51,404 bases of DNA from contig JAYUOV010000030.1 in NCBI GenBank assembly GCA_043760535.1, positions 1 to 51,404 on the forward strand, read 5' to 3'. Shown here one piece after another: positions 7,513-15,278 of the stretch. The stretch is from JAZKFT01 sp043760535. Its GTDB lineage: Bacteria > Bacteroidota > Bacteroidia > Chitinophagales > Chitinophagaceae. The notes under the pieces were generated by a model, which was not told the DNA's origin, did not search any database, and was given only the letters and a program-made list of their open reading frames with translations. Both the position numbers and the translations under genes were made by a program. Position 1 is the first letter of the stretch. Every line of letters starts with the position of its first letter.

Positions 7513-9849
7513 ATGTATATACTAAAAACCTTTCAGGAAAAAGCCGTAACCAGCCTGCTTACCCATACGTTTGATGCCCTGCGTACCAGCCCATCGCAAA
7601 TACCCATACTGCTGGAAGCCCCCACCGGCAGCGGCAAAACGGTAATGATGGCAGCCTATATGGAGCGGCTGATGGATGAACTGCCCCTGCAACCCGGCCT
7701 GCATAATAATGTGGCCTTTATATGGTTTGCCCCCAATACGCTGCACATACAAAGTTTCCACAGCCTGCAAAAACTGTATGCCGATGCCAGCCAGCTTGCC
7801 TGCACCGACCTTAGCAACCTGAGCACCAACCCAAGCCTTAACCCAAAAGATTTACTGTTTGTAAACTGGAGCAGTGTAGATGGCCTTAAAAAAATATGGC
7901 GTAAGGATAACGAAACCAATACCAACCTGCAAACCCTGGTAGAAAACACCAAAGCCAACGGCACCGAAATAATACTGGTGATAGACGAAGCCCACCTAAG
8001 TGCATTTACCGGGCCGCAGGCCATTGCCGTACGGCATTTAATAAAGGCCAAAATAGAACTGATGGTAACAGCCACCCCCAATAACCGGCCACAACGCAAT
8101 GTGTTCATCAGCCGCCAAGAGGTAATAGGTGAGGAAATGATAAAGAAAGGCGTACGATTAAACATAGGCCTGGACCCTGACCAGCAAAACAACGATAACG
8201 TACACATACACTTGCTGCGTACCGCCTTTGCTAAAAAGCAGGAACTGGCAGCACAATACGATGCCGAACTGGGCCCCAACAAGCTAAACCCTTTATTATT
8301 AATTCAGCTACCCAGCGATAACAGCAGCCTTAGCGAAGAAGATAAAACCATAAGAGACACACTGGAGTTGTTGCTTTTAAACGAGTACAACATCACCACA
8401 AAAAATGGCCGGTTGGCCGTGTGGCTCAGTGGCGAAAGAGATACCGATGGCTTGGAAAACATCAACGGTTTTCAGGATGTGCTCATATTTAAGCAAGCCA
8501 TAGCCCAGGGCTGGGATTGCCCACGGGCCTCGGTATTGGTAAGTTACCGTAATGTGCAGAGCCCCGATTTTGGCATACAGACCGTAGGCCGTATTCTCCG
8601 TATGCCACACCAGCGGCATTACCAGCACGACGATTTAAATTTTGGCTATGTGTACACCAATATAGAAACCAACCGCATAAACCTGGTGCCTACCGATGCT
8701 GATTATTTTAACTTACAGGTAGCCCAACGGCAGCAAAAAGATGGCTGGGTTTTTAACCAGCTTACTACAGCTGCCATTATAAACGACCGTGCCAGTAAGG
8801 GCGTATTGAGCTCAGCCTTCGAAAGGTTTTTCTTTAACGAAATGGAAAAGCACTACAGCGTAACCGAAGTGCCAGAAGTGGACCTTTTTTCGGGCAAGGA
8901 ACTTGAAGTGGTAAAGCAGCAAACGGCGGTTAACAAAAAAGCCTTTGAACAAAAGCTTTGGACTTTTGATATAGATGAGCACCAAATAGTAATACCTACC
9001 GATATAGAGATAGACACTTACGAAGTGAACTCTATTATGCTGCTTGCAAATCAGGTACAGCGTTTTGCTATTACTACCGCTGAGTTCGCCACCATGTTCG
9101 ACAGGCTTTGCTATGAAAGTATTACCAGGCTTAACCGTAGTAAAAGCTGGCGAAAACTTAGAGAAACCCTGCTGCATTTTGCCGAGTATTACCTGGGTAT
9201 GTTTGAGCATGATGCACATAAGTTTTATTTGTTTCCGTACAACAAAGCTTTACTGGTACCACATATTACTACAGCCTTAGAGAAATTTGAGGCATATCAG
9301 GCTTCCCGTGGTAACGATAAACGCCGTGTAGAAAACAGCAATTGGGAAGTACCAGAAAATCGTTTTTACAACGAACTGTACAACCGGGAAGAAATAGAAA
9401 GCCATGCCCTGGAACCGTTTTTCGAATACCAGAAGGCATCTGCCCCGGAAATTGAGTTTAAGAAGTTTTTAGTGCAAAATGAGCAGCATATAAATTGGTG
9501 GTATAAAAACGGAGATAGTGGTAAGGAACATTTTGCCGTGCCTTACACCAATCAGCAAGGGGAACTGCGGTTATTTTATGTAGATTTTGTAATACAGTTT
9601 AAAAGTGGCGTTACAGGCCTGTTCGATACAAAAACCAAACGCAGCGATGCCGATGCTCCCAATAAACACAATGCCCTGCTGGAGTATATGGAAAAGGAAA
9701 ATGCTCTTAATCCCCGAAGGCAATTAATTGGAGGCATCCTTATCAGCGAAGAAATAAGTGGTGTGGTAACTTTCAGGTACTGCACCAACCGGATAACCGA
9801 TACTAAAGATTTAAAAGGCTGGGATTTTTTAAACCCGGCGGGTGTGTAG
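7513..9849 (+). CDS. res: type III restriction-modification system, Res helicase/endonuclease subunit
   Basis: The 778-residue protein has an SF2 helicase core with APTGSGKT (36-43), VIDEAH (156-161), TATP (near 190) and a motif VI region QTVGRILRMP (near 357). A C-terminal PD-(D/E)XK-like nuclease occurs at about 689-710 (VDFVIQF then GLFDTKTKRSD). With Mod it forms the ATP-dependent restriction complex that translocates on DNA and cuts away from the site. The size is smaller than classical EcoP1-type Res (about 970), as is common for the DEAD/DEAH type III enzymes of Bacteroidota. The RAYT insert upstream means it may need its own promoter or read-through from mod. No frameshift is visible, so it looks functional. 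Confidence 0.92.
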   Translation: MYILKTFQEKAVTSLLTHTFDALRTSPSQIPILLEAPTGSGKTVMMAAYMERLMDELPLQPGLHNNVAFIWFAPNTLHIQSFHSLQKLYADASQLACTDLSNLSTNPSLNPKDLLFVNWSSVDGLKKIWRKDNETNTNLQTLVENTKANGTEIILVIDEAHLSAFTGPQAIAVRHLIKAKIELMVTATPNNRPQRNVFISRQEVIGEEMIKKGVRLNIGLDPDQQNNDNVHIHLLRTAFAKKQELAAQYDAELGPNKLNPLLLIQLPSDNSSLSEEDKTIRDTLELLLLNEYNITTKNGRLAVWLSGERDTDGLENINGFQDVLIFKQAIAQGWDCPRASVLVSYRNVQSPDFGIQTVGRILRMPHQRHYQHDDLNFGYVYTNIETNRINLVPTDADYFNLQVAQRQQKDGWVFNQLTTAAIINDRASKGVLSSAFERFFFNEMEKHYSVTEVPEVDLFSGKELEVVKQQTAVNKKAFEQKLWTFDIDEHQIVIPTDIEIDTYEVNSIMLLANQVQRFAITTAEFATMFDRLCYESITRLNRSKSWRKLRETLLHFAEYYLGMFEHDAHKFYLFPYNKALLVPHITTALEKFEAYQASRGNDKRRVENSNWEVPENRFYNELYNREEIESHALEPFFEYQKASAPEIEFKKFLVQNEQHINWWYKNGDSGKEHFAVPYTNQQGELRLFYVDFVIQFKSGVTGLFDTKTKRSDADAPNKHNALLEYMEKENALNPRRQLIGGILISEEISGVVTFRYCTNRITDTKDLKGWDFLNPAGV

Positions 9850-10121
9850 TCTTTTTGAGGTGTCATAATTAACATGCTCTAAATGTGAATAACAGAACTG
9901 TTTGAAGCAAAAAAGCGATGTAATAATTTACAATTAAAATGGGTTTTATAAAACAATTGGATGGTGAGGTTTTGAACTACTCTAATAATCTGGGTGGTTC
10001 AATAATAGATAAGCCGGTAACTTTTCTGTATTTAAAATCGATTGGTTGATAACAAAAGAAGCTTTATTTTTGTGTGTTACACATAAAAAACTTATACGGC
10101 CTCTCAGCCGTTTTTTTTAAG
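9850..10121 (+). other. 272-bp intergenic region with one very small open frame
   Basis: An ATG at 9939 opens a 36-codon frame ending at 10049 (starting MGFIKQLDGEVLNYSNNLGG). It has no recognisable relatives and no clear coding signal, and could be a gene fragment or chance. The rest is AT-rich and carries the probable promoter of the downstream Panacea operon. Confidence 0.35.
10042..10072 (+). promoter_or_regulatory. probable Bacteroidota promoter of the Panacea operon
   Basis: TATTTTTG (10065-10072) matches the TAnnTTTG -7 box of Bacteroidota sigma factors. TTGG at 10042-10045, 19 bp upstream, is a partial -33 element. Initiation would fall about 40 bp before the ATG at 10122. Confidence 0.4.
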
Positions 10122-10715
10122 ATGAATTTTTCTGAAACCTATACACAAAACCAAATAGACAAGCTGGGTAATACGCTGGTTTTTTTGTGCAATAAAATGG
10201 AAGACATCACCAAAACCCACCTGTTGAAACTGGTCTTTATTATTGAAGAAATTTCAGTAAAAAAATATGGAATCCCCTTTTTCGGTTTAAGGTTCGATGT
10301 ATGGAAACTCGGCCCTGTTTCAAAAGATTTGTATGTAGAACTGTCCGATGAGCTCAACCTGTTATCACCTTATATTACTAAAGAAACAAAAAATGGTGTA
10401 GCCTATGTTATACCTGTTAAAGAATTTTGCGACGATGAGTTTAGCGATAACGAGATCAATCTGCTAAATGAAATCACAGACAGGTTTCTGTATTGCACAG
10501 CTAAAGAGCTAATACATTTTACCCATAGAAAGCATACACCATGGTATAATACAGCCTTAAAATATGGAGTGCTTGATTTATTAGAAAGCGGAAAAATGAA
10601 TGTTACCAATTACGAAATAATGCTACAGGATACTATAGAAGATGATGCAGGCAAGCTTGCCTTATTTTATAGCCACCAGGAATTTATAAGGCAGTCACAA
10701 AGTTTAAAATCTTAA
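10122..10715 (+). CDS. Panacea domain (DUF4065) protein, probable antitoxin
   Basis: The 197-residue protein (ATG 10122, MNFSETYTQN) has the DUF4065/Panacea features: an N-terminal helix leading to THLLKLVFIIEEISVKKYG (about 25-43), the FFGLRFDVWKLGPVSKDLY block (46-64) in which the W-x-x-GPV motif is diagnostic, and a C-terminal TAKELIHFTHRKHTPWYNTA (127-146). Panacea domains are known as promiscuous antitoxin domains and as proteolytic adaptors (SocA). The gene is followed after 3 bp by an unrelated 148-residue reading frame, the usual arrangement of a PanAT pair. I choose the internal ATG because the longer frame from 10074 lies over the likely promoter. Function as antitoxin is inferred from family and context. 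Confidence 0.82.
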   Translation: MNFSETYTQNQIDKLGNTLVFLCNKMEDITKTHLLKLVFIIEEISVKKYGIPFFGLRFDVWKLGPVSKDLYVELSDELNLLSPYITKETKNGVAYVIPVKEFCDDEFSDNEINLLNEITDRFLYCTAKELIHFTHRKHTPWYNTALKYGVLDLLESGKMNVTNYEIMLQDTIEDDAGKLALFYSHQEFIRQSQSLKS

Positions 10716-10718
10716 CCA

Positions 10719-11165
10719 TTGTACACTGCCGGTAAGCTTATTTACTTTAACCCATTTTATTTAAAAGATGGAACCGATAGTAAACCAAAATACTTTTTGG
10801 TTTTAAAAGTGGTGAATAATGATGTTGTAATTGCCAGTTTACCATCCAGTAAAATCCATTTGCCACAAGCCCAACCACTTGTACATGGTTGTTTAGAAAT
10901 ACCAGATGCTTGTATTAATTGCTACATTTTTGAGGCTAATCGTCCTATTACCAAATGTGGATGGTCTTTTGATTTGAACACCTTGCTTTATGGAAATTGG
11001 CTTGATGACTATAATCTGGCCATTTTGCAATCGAATTATACTATCGAAGGTGTGGATTATGAAATTATTGGCTCACTCACCGATGTAGAATTACAAAATG
11101 TGCTTAGTTGTTTTATAAATTCCAGCACAGTTAAAAGAAGATACAGAAGATTATTGGGCGGTTAA
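10719..11165 (+). CDS. unrecognised protein paired with the Panacea gene, candidate toxin
   Basis: The 148-residue frame starts at a TTG (10719), 3 bp after the Panacea stop; no ATG occurs near the start in this frame. I do not recognise the family with confidence. The N-terminal half is beta-rich and reads GKLIYFNPFYLKDGTDSKPK, then YFLVLKVV and IASLPSSKIHLP. The alternation of strands with a basic turn is reminiscent of MazF/PemK-like SH3 barrels, but the key residues of that family cannot be assigned. The C-terminus (SSTVKRRYRRLLGG) is strongly basic, which suits nucleic acid binding. Its position directly behind a Panacea gene makes a toxin role the leading hypothesis. An accessory or plain regulated gene remains possible. 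Confidence 0.6.
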   Translation: MYTAGKLIYFNPFYLKDGTDSKPKYFLVLKVVNNDVVIASLPSSKIHLPQAQPLVHGCLEIPDACINCYIFEANRPITKCGWSFDLNTLLYGNWLDDYNLAILQSNYTIEGVDYEIIGSLTDVELQNVLSCFINSSTVKRRYRRLLGG

Positions 11166-11398
11166 CACATTGGTAATGCCCCATGGGTGGCATTTTTATT
11201 AGGATGGTTTGTTAGCGATCTCCTATCTGGCAATTATTGCTATTAGTCAATTAAGTAATGGCAGTTTAATCCTCTTTGATACAGTTTTTTTTTAAAACTT
11301 AAAGGCTGAATGAGAATTTGCAATGCCAATATTAGTACATGATGAAAATTACCTTCAGGACCTGCACAGGTAAATAAAAAAAATAAAAAATAAGTAAT
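11166..11398 (+). other. 233-bp gap before the Dnd-like genes with a possible gene remnant
   Basis: No gene is recognised. A 16-codon frame from ATG 11323 to TAA 11371-11373 (MPILVHDENYLQDLHR) ends 25 bp before the next start codon and could be the 3' remnant of a deleted upstream gene such as dndC. An in-frame TGA at 11311 limits it. This reading is speculative. Confidence 0.3.
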
Positions 11399-11617
11399 AT
11401 GGCCAAAAAAGGATTAGACATAACATTTGTCCACTACGGTATCCGTAAAGAAGATATTAACCTGATAGAAGCACTATGCACAGAACACCAGCTTGAATTT
11501 GATTGGGTGAAGGAAGACTTGCTGAAGGAATTTCATGAAAAGAAAATCCGAAATCAGGAAATGGATGATAAGGGGATTGAAAAAATTATAGAAAAGGCAT
11601 TGCAAAAAATAAGATAA
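11399..11617 (+). CDS. DNA modification system-associated small protein (Dnd cluster)
   Basis: The 72-residue protein contains GIRKEDINLIEALCTEHQLE and FDWVKEDLLKEFHEKKI, followed by a basic/acidic helix. It resembles the small proteins encoded between dndC and dndD in phosphorothioation clusters of Bacteroidota. Its biochemical role is not known. It is separated by 8 bp from the DndD-like gene and is thus first in a three-gene operon. Its presence strengthens the reading of the next two genes as Dnd components, although the gene usually found upstream (dndC) is missing. The recognition rests on memory of the family and its position. Confidence 0.7.
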   Translation: MAKKGLDITFVHYGIRKEDINLIEALCTEHQLEFDWVKEDLLKEFHEKKIRNQEMDDKGIEKIIEKALQKIR

Positions 11618-11625
11618 CCAACACC

Positions 11626-13626
11626 ATGCTCATAAAACGAATCAAAGCCCGAAATTTTAAAACCTACCTCAATCTTGATTTAGATATTTCGGTAGAAACG
11701 GACAAGCCGATTATTTTAATTGGTGGTGCAAATGGTGGAGGTAAAACCACACTTTTCGAAGCCATCTATGGGGCTTTATACGGCTTACACATTAACAGTA
11801 CCCGCCTGTTTAAAGAACTTTTAAATGCCGGGGCTATTGGCCATGAAGATGAAAAAATAACGCTGGAGTTACACTTTTCCGGTAAGGTGCTCAGCGAAGA
11901 ACAGCAGTATGTGCTAACGAGAACTTATATGCTTAATCCTGCCGGTGTACCAGTAGAAAGTGTTAAGCTGAATATGAACGGGACCATTTTTTCGTATGGT
12001 ACCGCCACCCTGCCGGCACAGAAAGCCGAACAGGAAGCGCAGGTAAATAAAATAATTAAAGCCAACCTGCCACAGGAGTTGAGCCGGTATTTTTTGTTTG
12101 ATGCCATGGAGGCCGGTAACCTTTTAAAGGAAGACCAGCTTAACCGGGTAATAAGGGAGAATATTGAAAACGTAATGGGTTTTAATAAGTATATGCAAAT
12201 GGCAAAGGGTGCTGAAAGCCTTCACCAGGAGTACACAGCCCAGCGGTTACAGGTAGAAAATGAAAAACAGGAATACCTGCAATTATTAGAACAAAAGAAA
12301 AAGGAGGATGAAAAGATTGCCAGGTTTCAATTGCAACAAAACGAAGCACTCAATTACTCGGTAGTTAGTAAAGAAATATACGACAACCTCAAGGCAGGTC
12401 TTAACCAGGACACCACCATAAAAAACAAAATTGAGCAAACCCAACAACAAATAGCCACGATACAAAAAAAAGAAACAATGTATCATGATGACCTTGACTT
12501 GTTTGTGAGGGATATGGAATTGAATGTTTTCTTACCCAAAATGATTGACACTATCAAATCGGAAATCAACCTGATACTAAAGTCAAAAAATGAAAAAGAA
12601 CAAAAGGATAACACGAATATTTCTGCCGATCATATAGAAGCTATCAGCAAGTCAATTATCCAATATTTGAAAGAAAACAATTTGGTACTAAAGGAAATCA
12701 CTGTTATGGAATTGGTAGATTATGTAATAGCATCATCTGGTAATACGCCTGCCACAGACCCCTATAATTTTTTAGAATTTTCCGAAGTAAAAGCATTAGA
12801 AGGTTTGTTCAATATTAAATCTGGCAACACATTTCCATCTCTCAATCAGCAACAGGCTGAGTTAAACATATCCCTGAACCAGATTCCGCTTTTTGAGACA
12901 CAGATTGAGACCATGCGGCAGCAAATAACTGGGAGAGATTATGCTTTATTGAAGGCCTATGAAGATAATGAAAACAGCATCCAAAAATTTGAAATATCCA
13001 TAATTGAGGTAAAAGGTGAAATAGCAAAAATTGAAAAACGCCTTCATCAGTTCGATATCCAGACAAGCCAGGAACCCGACCCCAAATTTGAAACATTGGC
13101 AAGGTTGAAAGGTTTTTTTGAGGATGTAGCCAACAGATTGCTGAAAGTAAAAAAGCAACAAATAGAACTAAAGATGAAGCAGGATTTGAACATCAACCTG
13201 GCTGCATACAGAGATGTAATTGATAGAGTGGAATTATCGGAGAATTTGAGGGACCTCACCTTTAAGATTTACCATAAGGCAGGAAATGAAATTTACCTAA
13301 ATCAATTAAATACAGCATCGAAGCAAGTGGTTATTCAAGTACTACTCAAATCGTTACATGAGTTTGGTGATTACGACCCACCAGTAATGATTGATACAGT
13401 AATGGGTGTATTAGATGAAACCAGCAGGGCAACCGTTTTGGAAAACTACTTTCCGGAATTATCTCACCAAACAATTTTATTTAGCTCCGACAGTGAAATA
13501 CGAACGGGCAAAGACCTTGCGAAAATTGAACCTTTTATTTCGAAAGCATTTACATTACAGAGAGACAGAGAAAAACAACTTACTGAAATTGTACCCGGCT
13601 ACTTTGGCGTAACCATAAACGAATAA
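11626..13626 (+). CDS. dndD: DndD-like SMC/RecN-type ATPase
   Basis: The 666-residue protein has the split ABC-type ATPase layout of DndD and SbcC/Rad50. It starts MLIKRIKARNFKTYLNLDL, carries the P-loop GGANGGGKTT at 33-42, and has a coiled-coil-rich middle of about 200-540 (many Q, K and E). A C-terminal Walker B block DTVMGVLDE lies near 590, followed by QTILFSSDSEI. DndD is thought to supply ATPase activity, possibly nicking or opening DNA, during phosphorothioate insertion by DndCDE. The length fits DndD (about 660). It is 8 bp after the small gene and 3 bp before the DndE-like gene. Related ATPases occur in other defence systems, so without dndC the sulfur-modification role is uncertain. 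Confidence 0.82.
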   Translation: MLIKRIKARNFKTYLNLDLDISVETDKPIILIGGANGGGKTTLFEAIYGALYGLHINSTRLFKELLNAGAIGHEDEKITLELHFSGKVLSEEQQYVLTRTYMLNPAGVPVESVKLNMNGTIFSYGTATLPAQKAEQEAQVNKIIKANLPQELSRYFLFDAMEAGNLLKEDQLNRVIRENIENVMGFNKYMQMAKGAESLHQEYTAQRLQVENEKQEYLQLLEQKKKEDEKIARFQLQQNEALNYSVVSKEIYDNLKAGLNQDTTIKNKIEQTQQQIATIQKKETMYHDDLDLFVRDMELNVFLPKMIDTIKSEINLILKSKNEKEQKDNTNISADHIEAISKSIIQYLKENNLVLKEITVMELVDYVIASSGNTPATDPYNFLEFSEVKALEGLFNIKSGNTFPSLNQQQAELNISLNQIPLFETQIETMRQQITGRDYALLKAYEDNENSIQKFEISIIEVKGEIAKIEKRLHQFDIQTSQEPDPKFETLARLKGFFEDVANRLLKVKKQQIELKMKQDLNINLAAYRDVIDRVELSENLRDLTFKIYHKAGNEIYLNQLNTASKQVVIQVLLKSLHEFGDYDPPVMIDTVMGVLDETSRATVLENYFPELSHQTILFSSDSEIRTGKDLAKIEPFISKAFTLQRDREKQLTEIVPGYFGVTINE

Positions 13627-13629
13627 ACC

Positions 13630-15225
13630 ATGAGTGTAATAAACCTACAAAATATAAGGCAGGCCGAAGGGTTGATAGAAGAACTGCACGATATAAAGGC
13701 TAAGATCGAGGCAAGGATTAACCTTACAAAACTTTCTACGGGGCAAAAGCCAGTTTCATTAAACAACAACAAAACGATGCGTATTTGTTTAATGGTAGGT
13801 TTATCCGATAGCAAGCAACGCAGTTTGGATTCTATTGAGCAGGTGCAACTTTCAAAAACCAGTAACAGGATTTTTGAAACCCTCTTTACTTTACATAACC
13901 TAGGTATTGCCTATTCTGCATTATTAAAACTACGTTTCAACAATCTGAATATTGATTGGGAAAATACCACCTTACGGAGTAAAATTATTAATGCCGAAAT
14001 ACTGAGAGGAAAAGAAGTGTTGCTTAAAGATGATGTGTTGGATGAATGGCTTCTCAATACAGTGGCAGCTTCCAGAAATGGTAGAGGTGGTTCCATTCCA
14101 TTCTTAAATCTCAAAATAGGTACTTATGAAGATGATATAGCTGCTATGCTGAATCTTAACGGGAAAAACATTCCCAACACACAAATTCTGGTTGCAGGTA
14201 CCACAGGTTCAGGTAAATCTAATTTACTGGCCGTACTCTTGAATGAAATCAGAACATTATCTATCGAAAGTCCTTACCCGGTTAATTTTTTGCTATTCGA
14301 TTATAAGGGAGAGTTTTCAGACCCGGCAAATAATGCCTGGCTTAATCTTTTTGAAACAGACAGAAGTGCCATACTAGACCCTATAAAATCTCCATTACCA
14401 TTTACACCTTTTAAAGATTTTACTGGAAAGGCACAGAACGAAATCAATTTATATTCTACGGAACTGGCACTAGCCTTGGTTTCCATAGATAAAGCAACGA
14501 TAAGTGCCAATATGAGTAACAGGTTGTCTGAGGCAATCATCAATGCATATAAAAGAACTCAAAACAGACCTATTGCATTTGAAGGTATTTTAAAGGAATA
14601 CATTTCACTTCAGCCTGATAAGGATAAGGATAAAGATGATAGTGTGCGGTCTGTTTTCAAGCAGTTAATTAGAAGTAATCTATTTGAAAAGGAAGATAAA
14701 ATTGACTTGATAAAAGATAGTTACATCGTAAAAATGGATGGCTTTCCCAAAGATGGTCCTATTGCTAAAGCTATAGTATATTTCATTATTTCTAAGTTGA
14801 ACAGCATTTATGAAAAATTGCCGAAACAAATTGTGGATGAAGATTGCGTAGAATTACGTCATTTTACTATCATAGACGAGGCACATTACATGCTGGGTTT
14901 TGATAACAAACCGCTTCGTGATTTAATTGCCACCGGCAGAAATAAAGGTTTGAGCATTATTTTAGCCACACAAAATATGGACAGTTACAAAAGCGACCAT
15001 TTCGATTTCTATGCCAATGCCCAGTACCCGTTAATTATGAAACAACAGTCAATTAATGATGGGGTAATAAAAGATTTGTTTGGTGTTTCCGGCAAGGATT
15101 TTCAGGAAATTAAAGAAGCTATTGCAGGTTTGCAAAAAGGAGAGTTGATTATTAAGAATCCGACGGCAATGGCCTTAGGGATGGGTAAGAATTACAAGAA
15201 GATTATGGTCAGGCATTTGATATAA
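13630..15225 (+). CDS. dndE: DndE-like N-terminal domain fused to a HerA/FtsK-type ATPase
   Basis: The 531-residue protein joins two parts. Residues about 70-115 (QVQLSKTSNRIFETLFTLHN and on) resemble DndE, the small nicked-DNA-binding protein of phosphorothioation, in the LSxxxxxxLxxL pattern. Residues about 165-531 are a HerA/FtsK-like ATPase with GTTGSGKS (190-197), a LLFDYKGEF strand, IIDEAHYML (Walker B, D416-E417), a RNKGLSIILATQN sensor region and a C-terminal helix-strand pair. HerA-type ATPases act as hexameric DNA pumps in several defence systems. The 3-bp spacing from dndD implies co-translation. The ATPase part is certain; the DndE part is a moderate call from pattern. The next gene is convergent, so the operon ends here. 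Confidence 0.78.
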   Translation: MSVINLQNIRQAEGLIEELHDIKAKIEARINLTKLSTGQKPVSLNNNKTMRICLMVGLSDSKQRSLDSIEQVQLSKTSNRIFETLFTLHNLGIAYSALLKLRFNNLNIDWENTTLRSKIINAEILRGKEVLLKDDVLDEWLLNTVAASRNGRGGSIPFLNLKIGTYEDDIAAMLNLNGKNIPNTQILVAGTTGSGKSNLLAVLLNEIRTLSIESPYPVNFLLFDYKGEFSDPANNAWLNLFETDRSAILDPIKSPLPFTPFKDFTGKAQNEINLYSTELALALVSIDKATISANMSNRLSEAIINAYKRTQNRPIAFEGILKEYISLQPDKDKDKDDSVRSVFKQLIRSNLFEKEDKIDLIKDSYIVKMDGFPKDGPIAKAIVYFIISKLNSIYEKLPKQIVDEDCVELRHFTIIDEAHYMLGFDNKPLRDLIATGRNKGLSIILATQNMDSYKSDHFDFYANAQYPLIMKQQSINDGVIKDLFGVSGKDFQEIKEAIAGLQKGELIIKNPTAMALGMGKNYKKIMVRHLI

Positions 15226-15278
15226 TTTATTTTAAGTACAAACTATAAAAGGTTTTTGACCCTCCCCAAAAATCCTCA

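Noticed and set aside
7656..8282. 208-codon minus-strand frame inside res
   Set aside because: Antisense shadow of an intact helicase gene with all motifs in frame.
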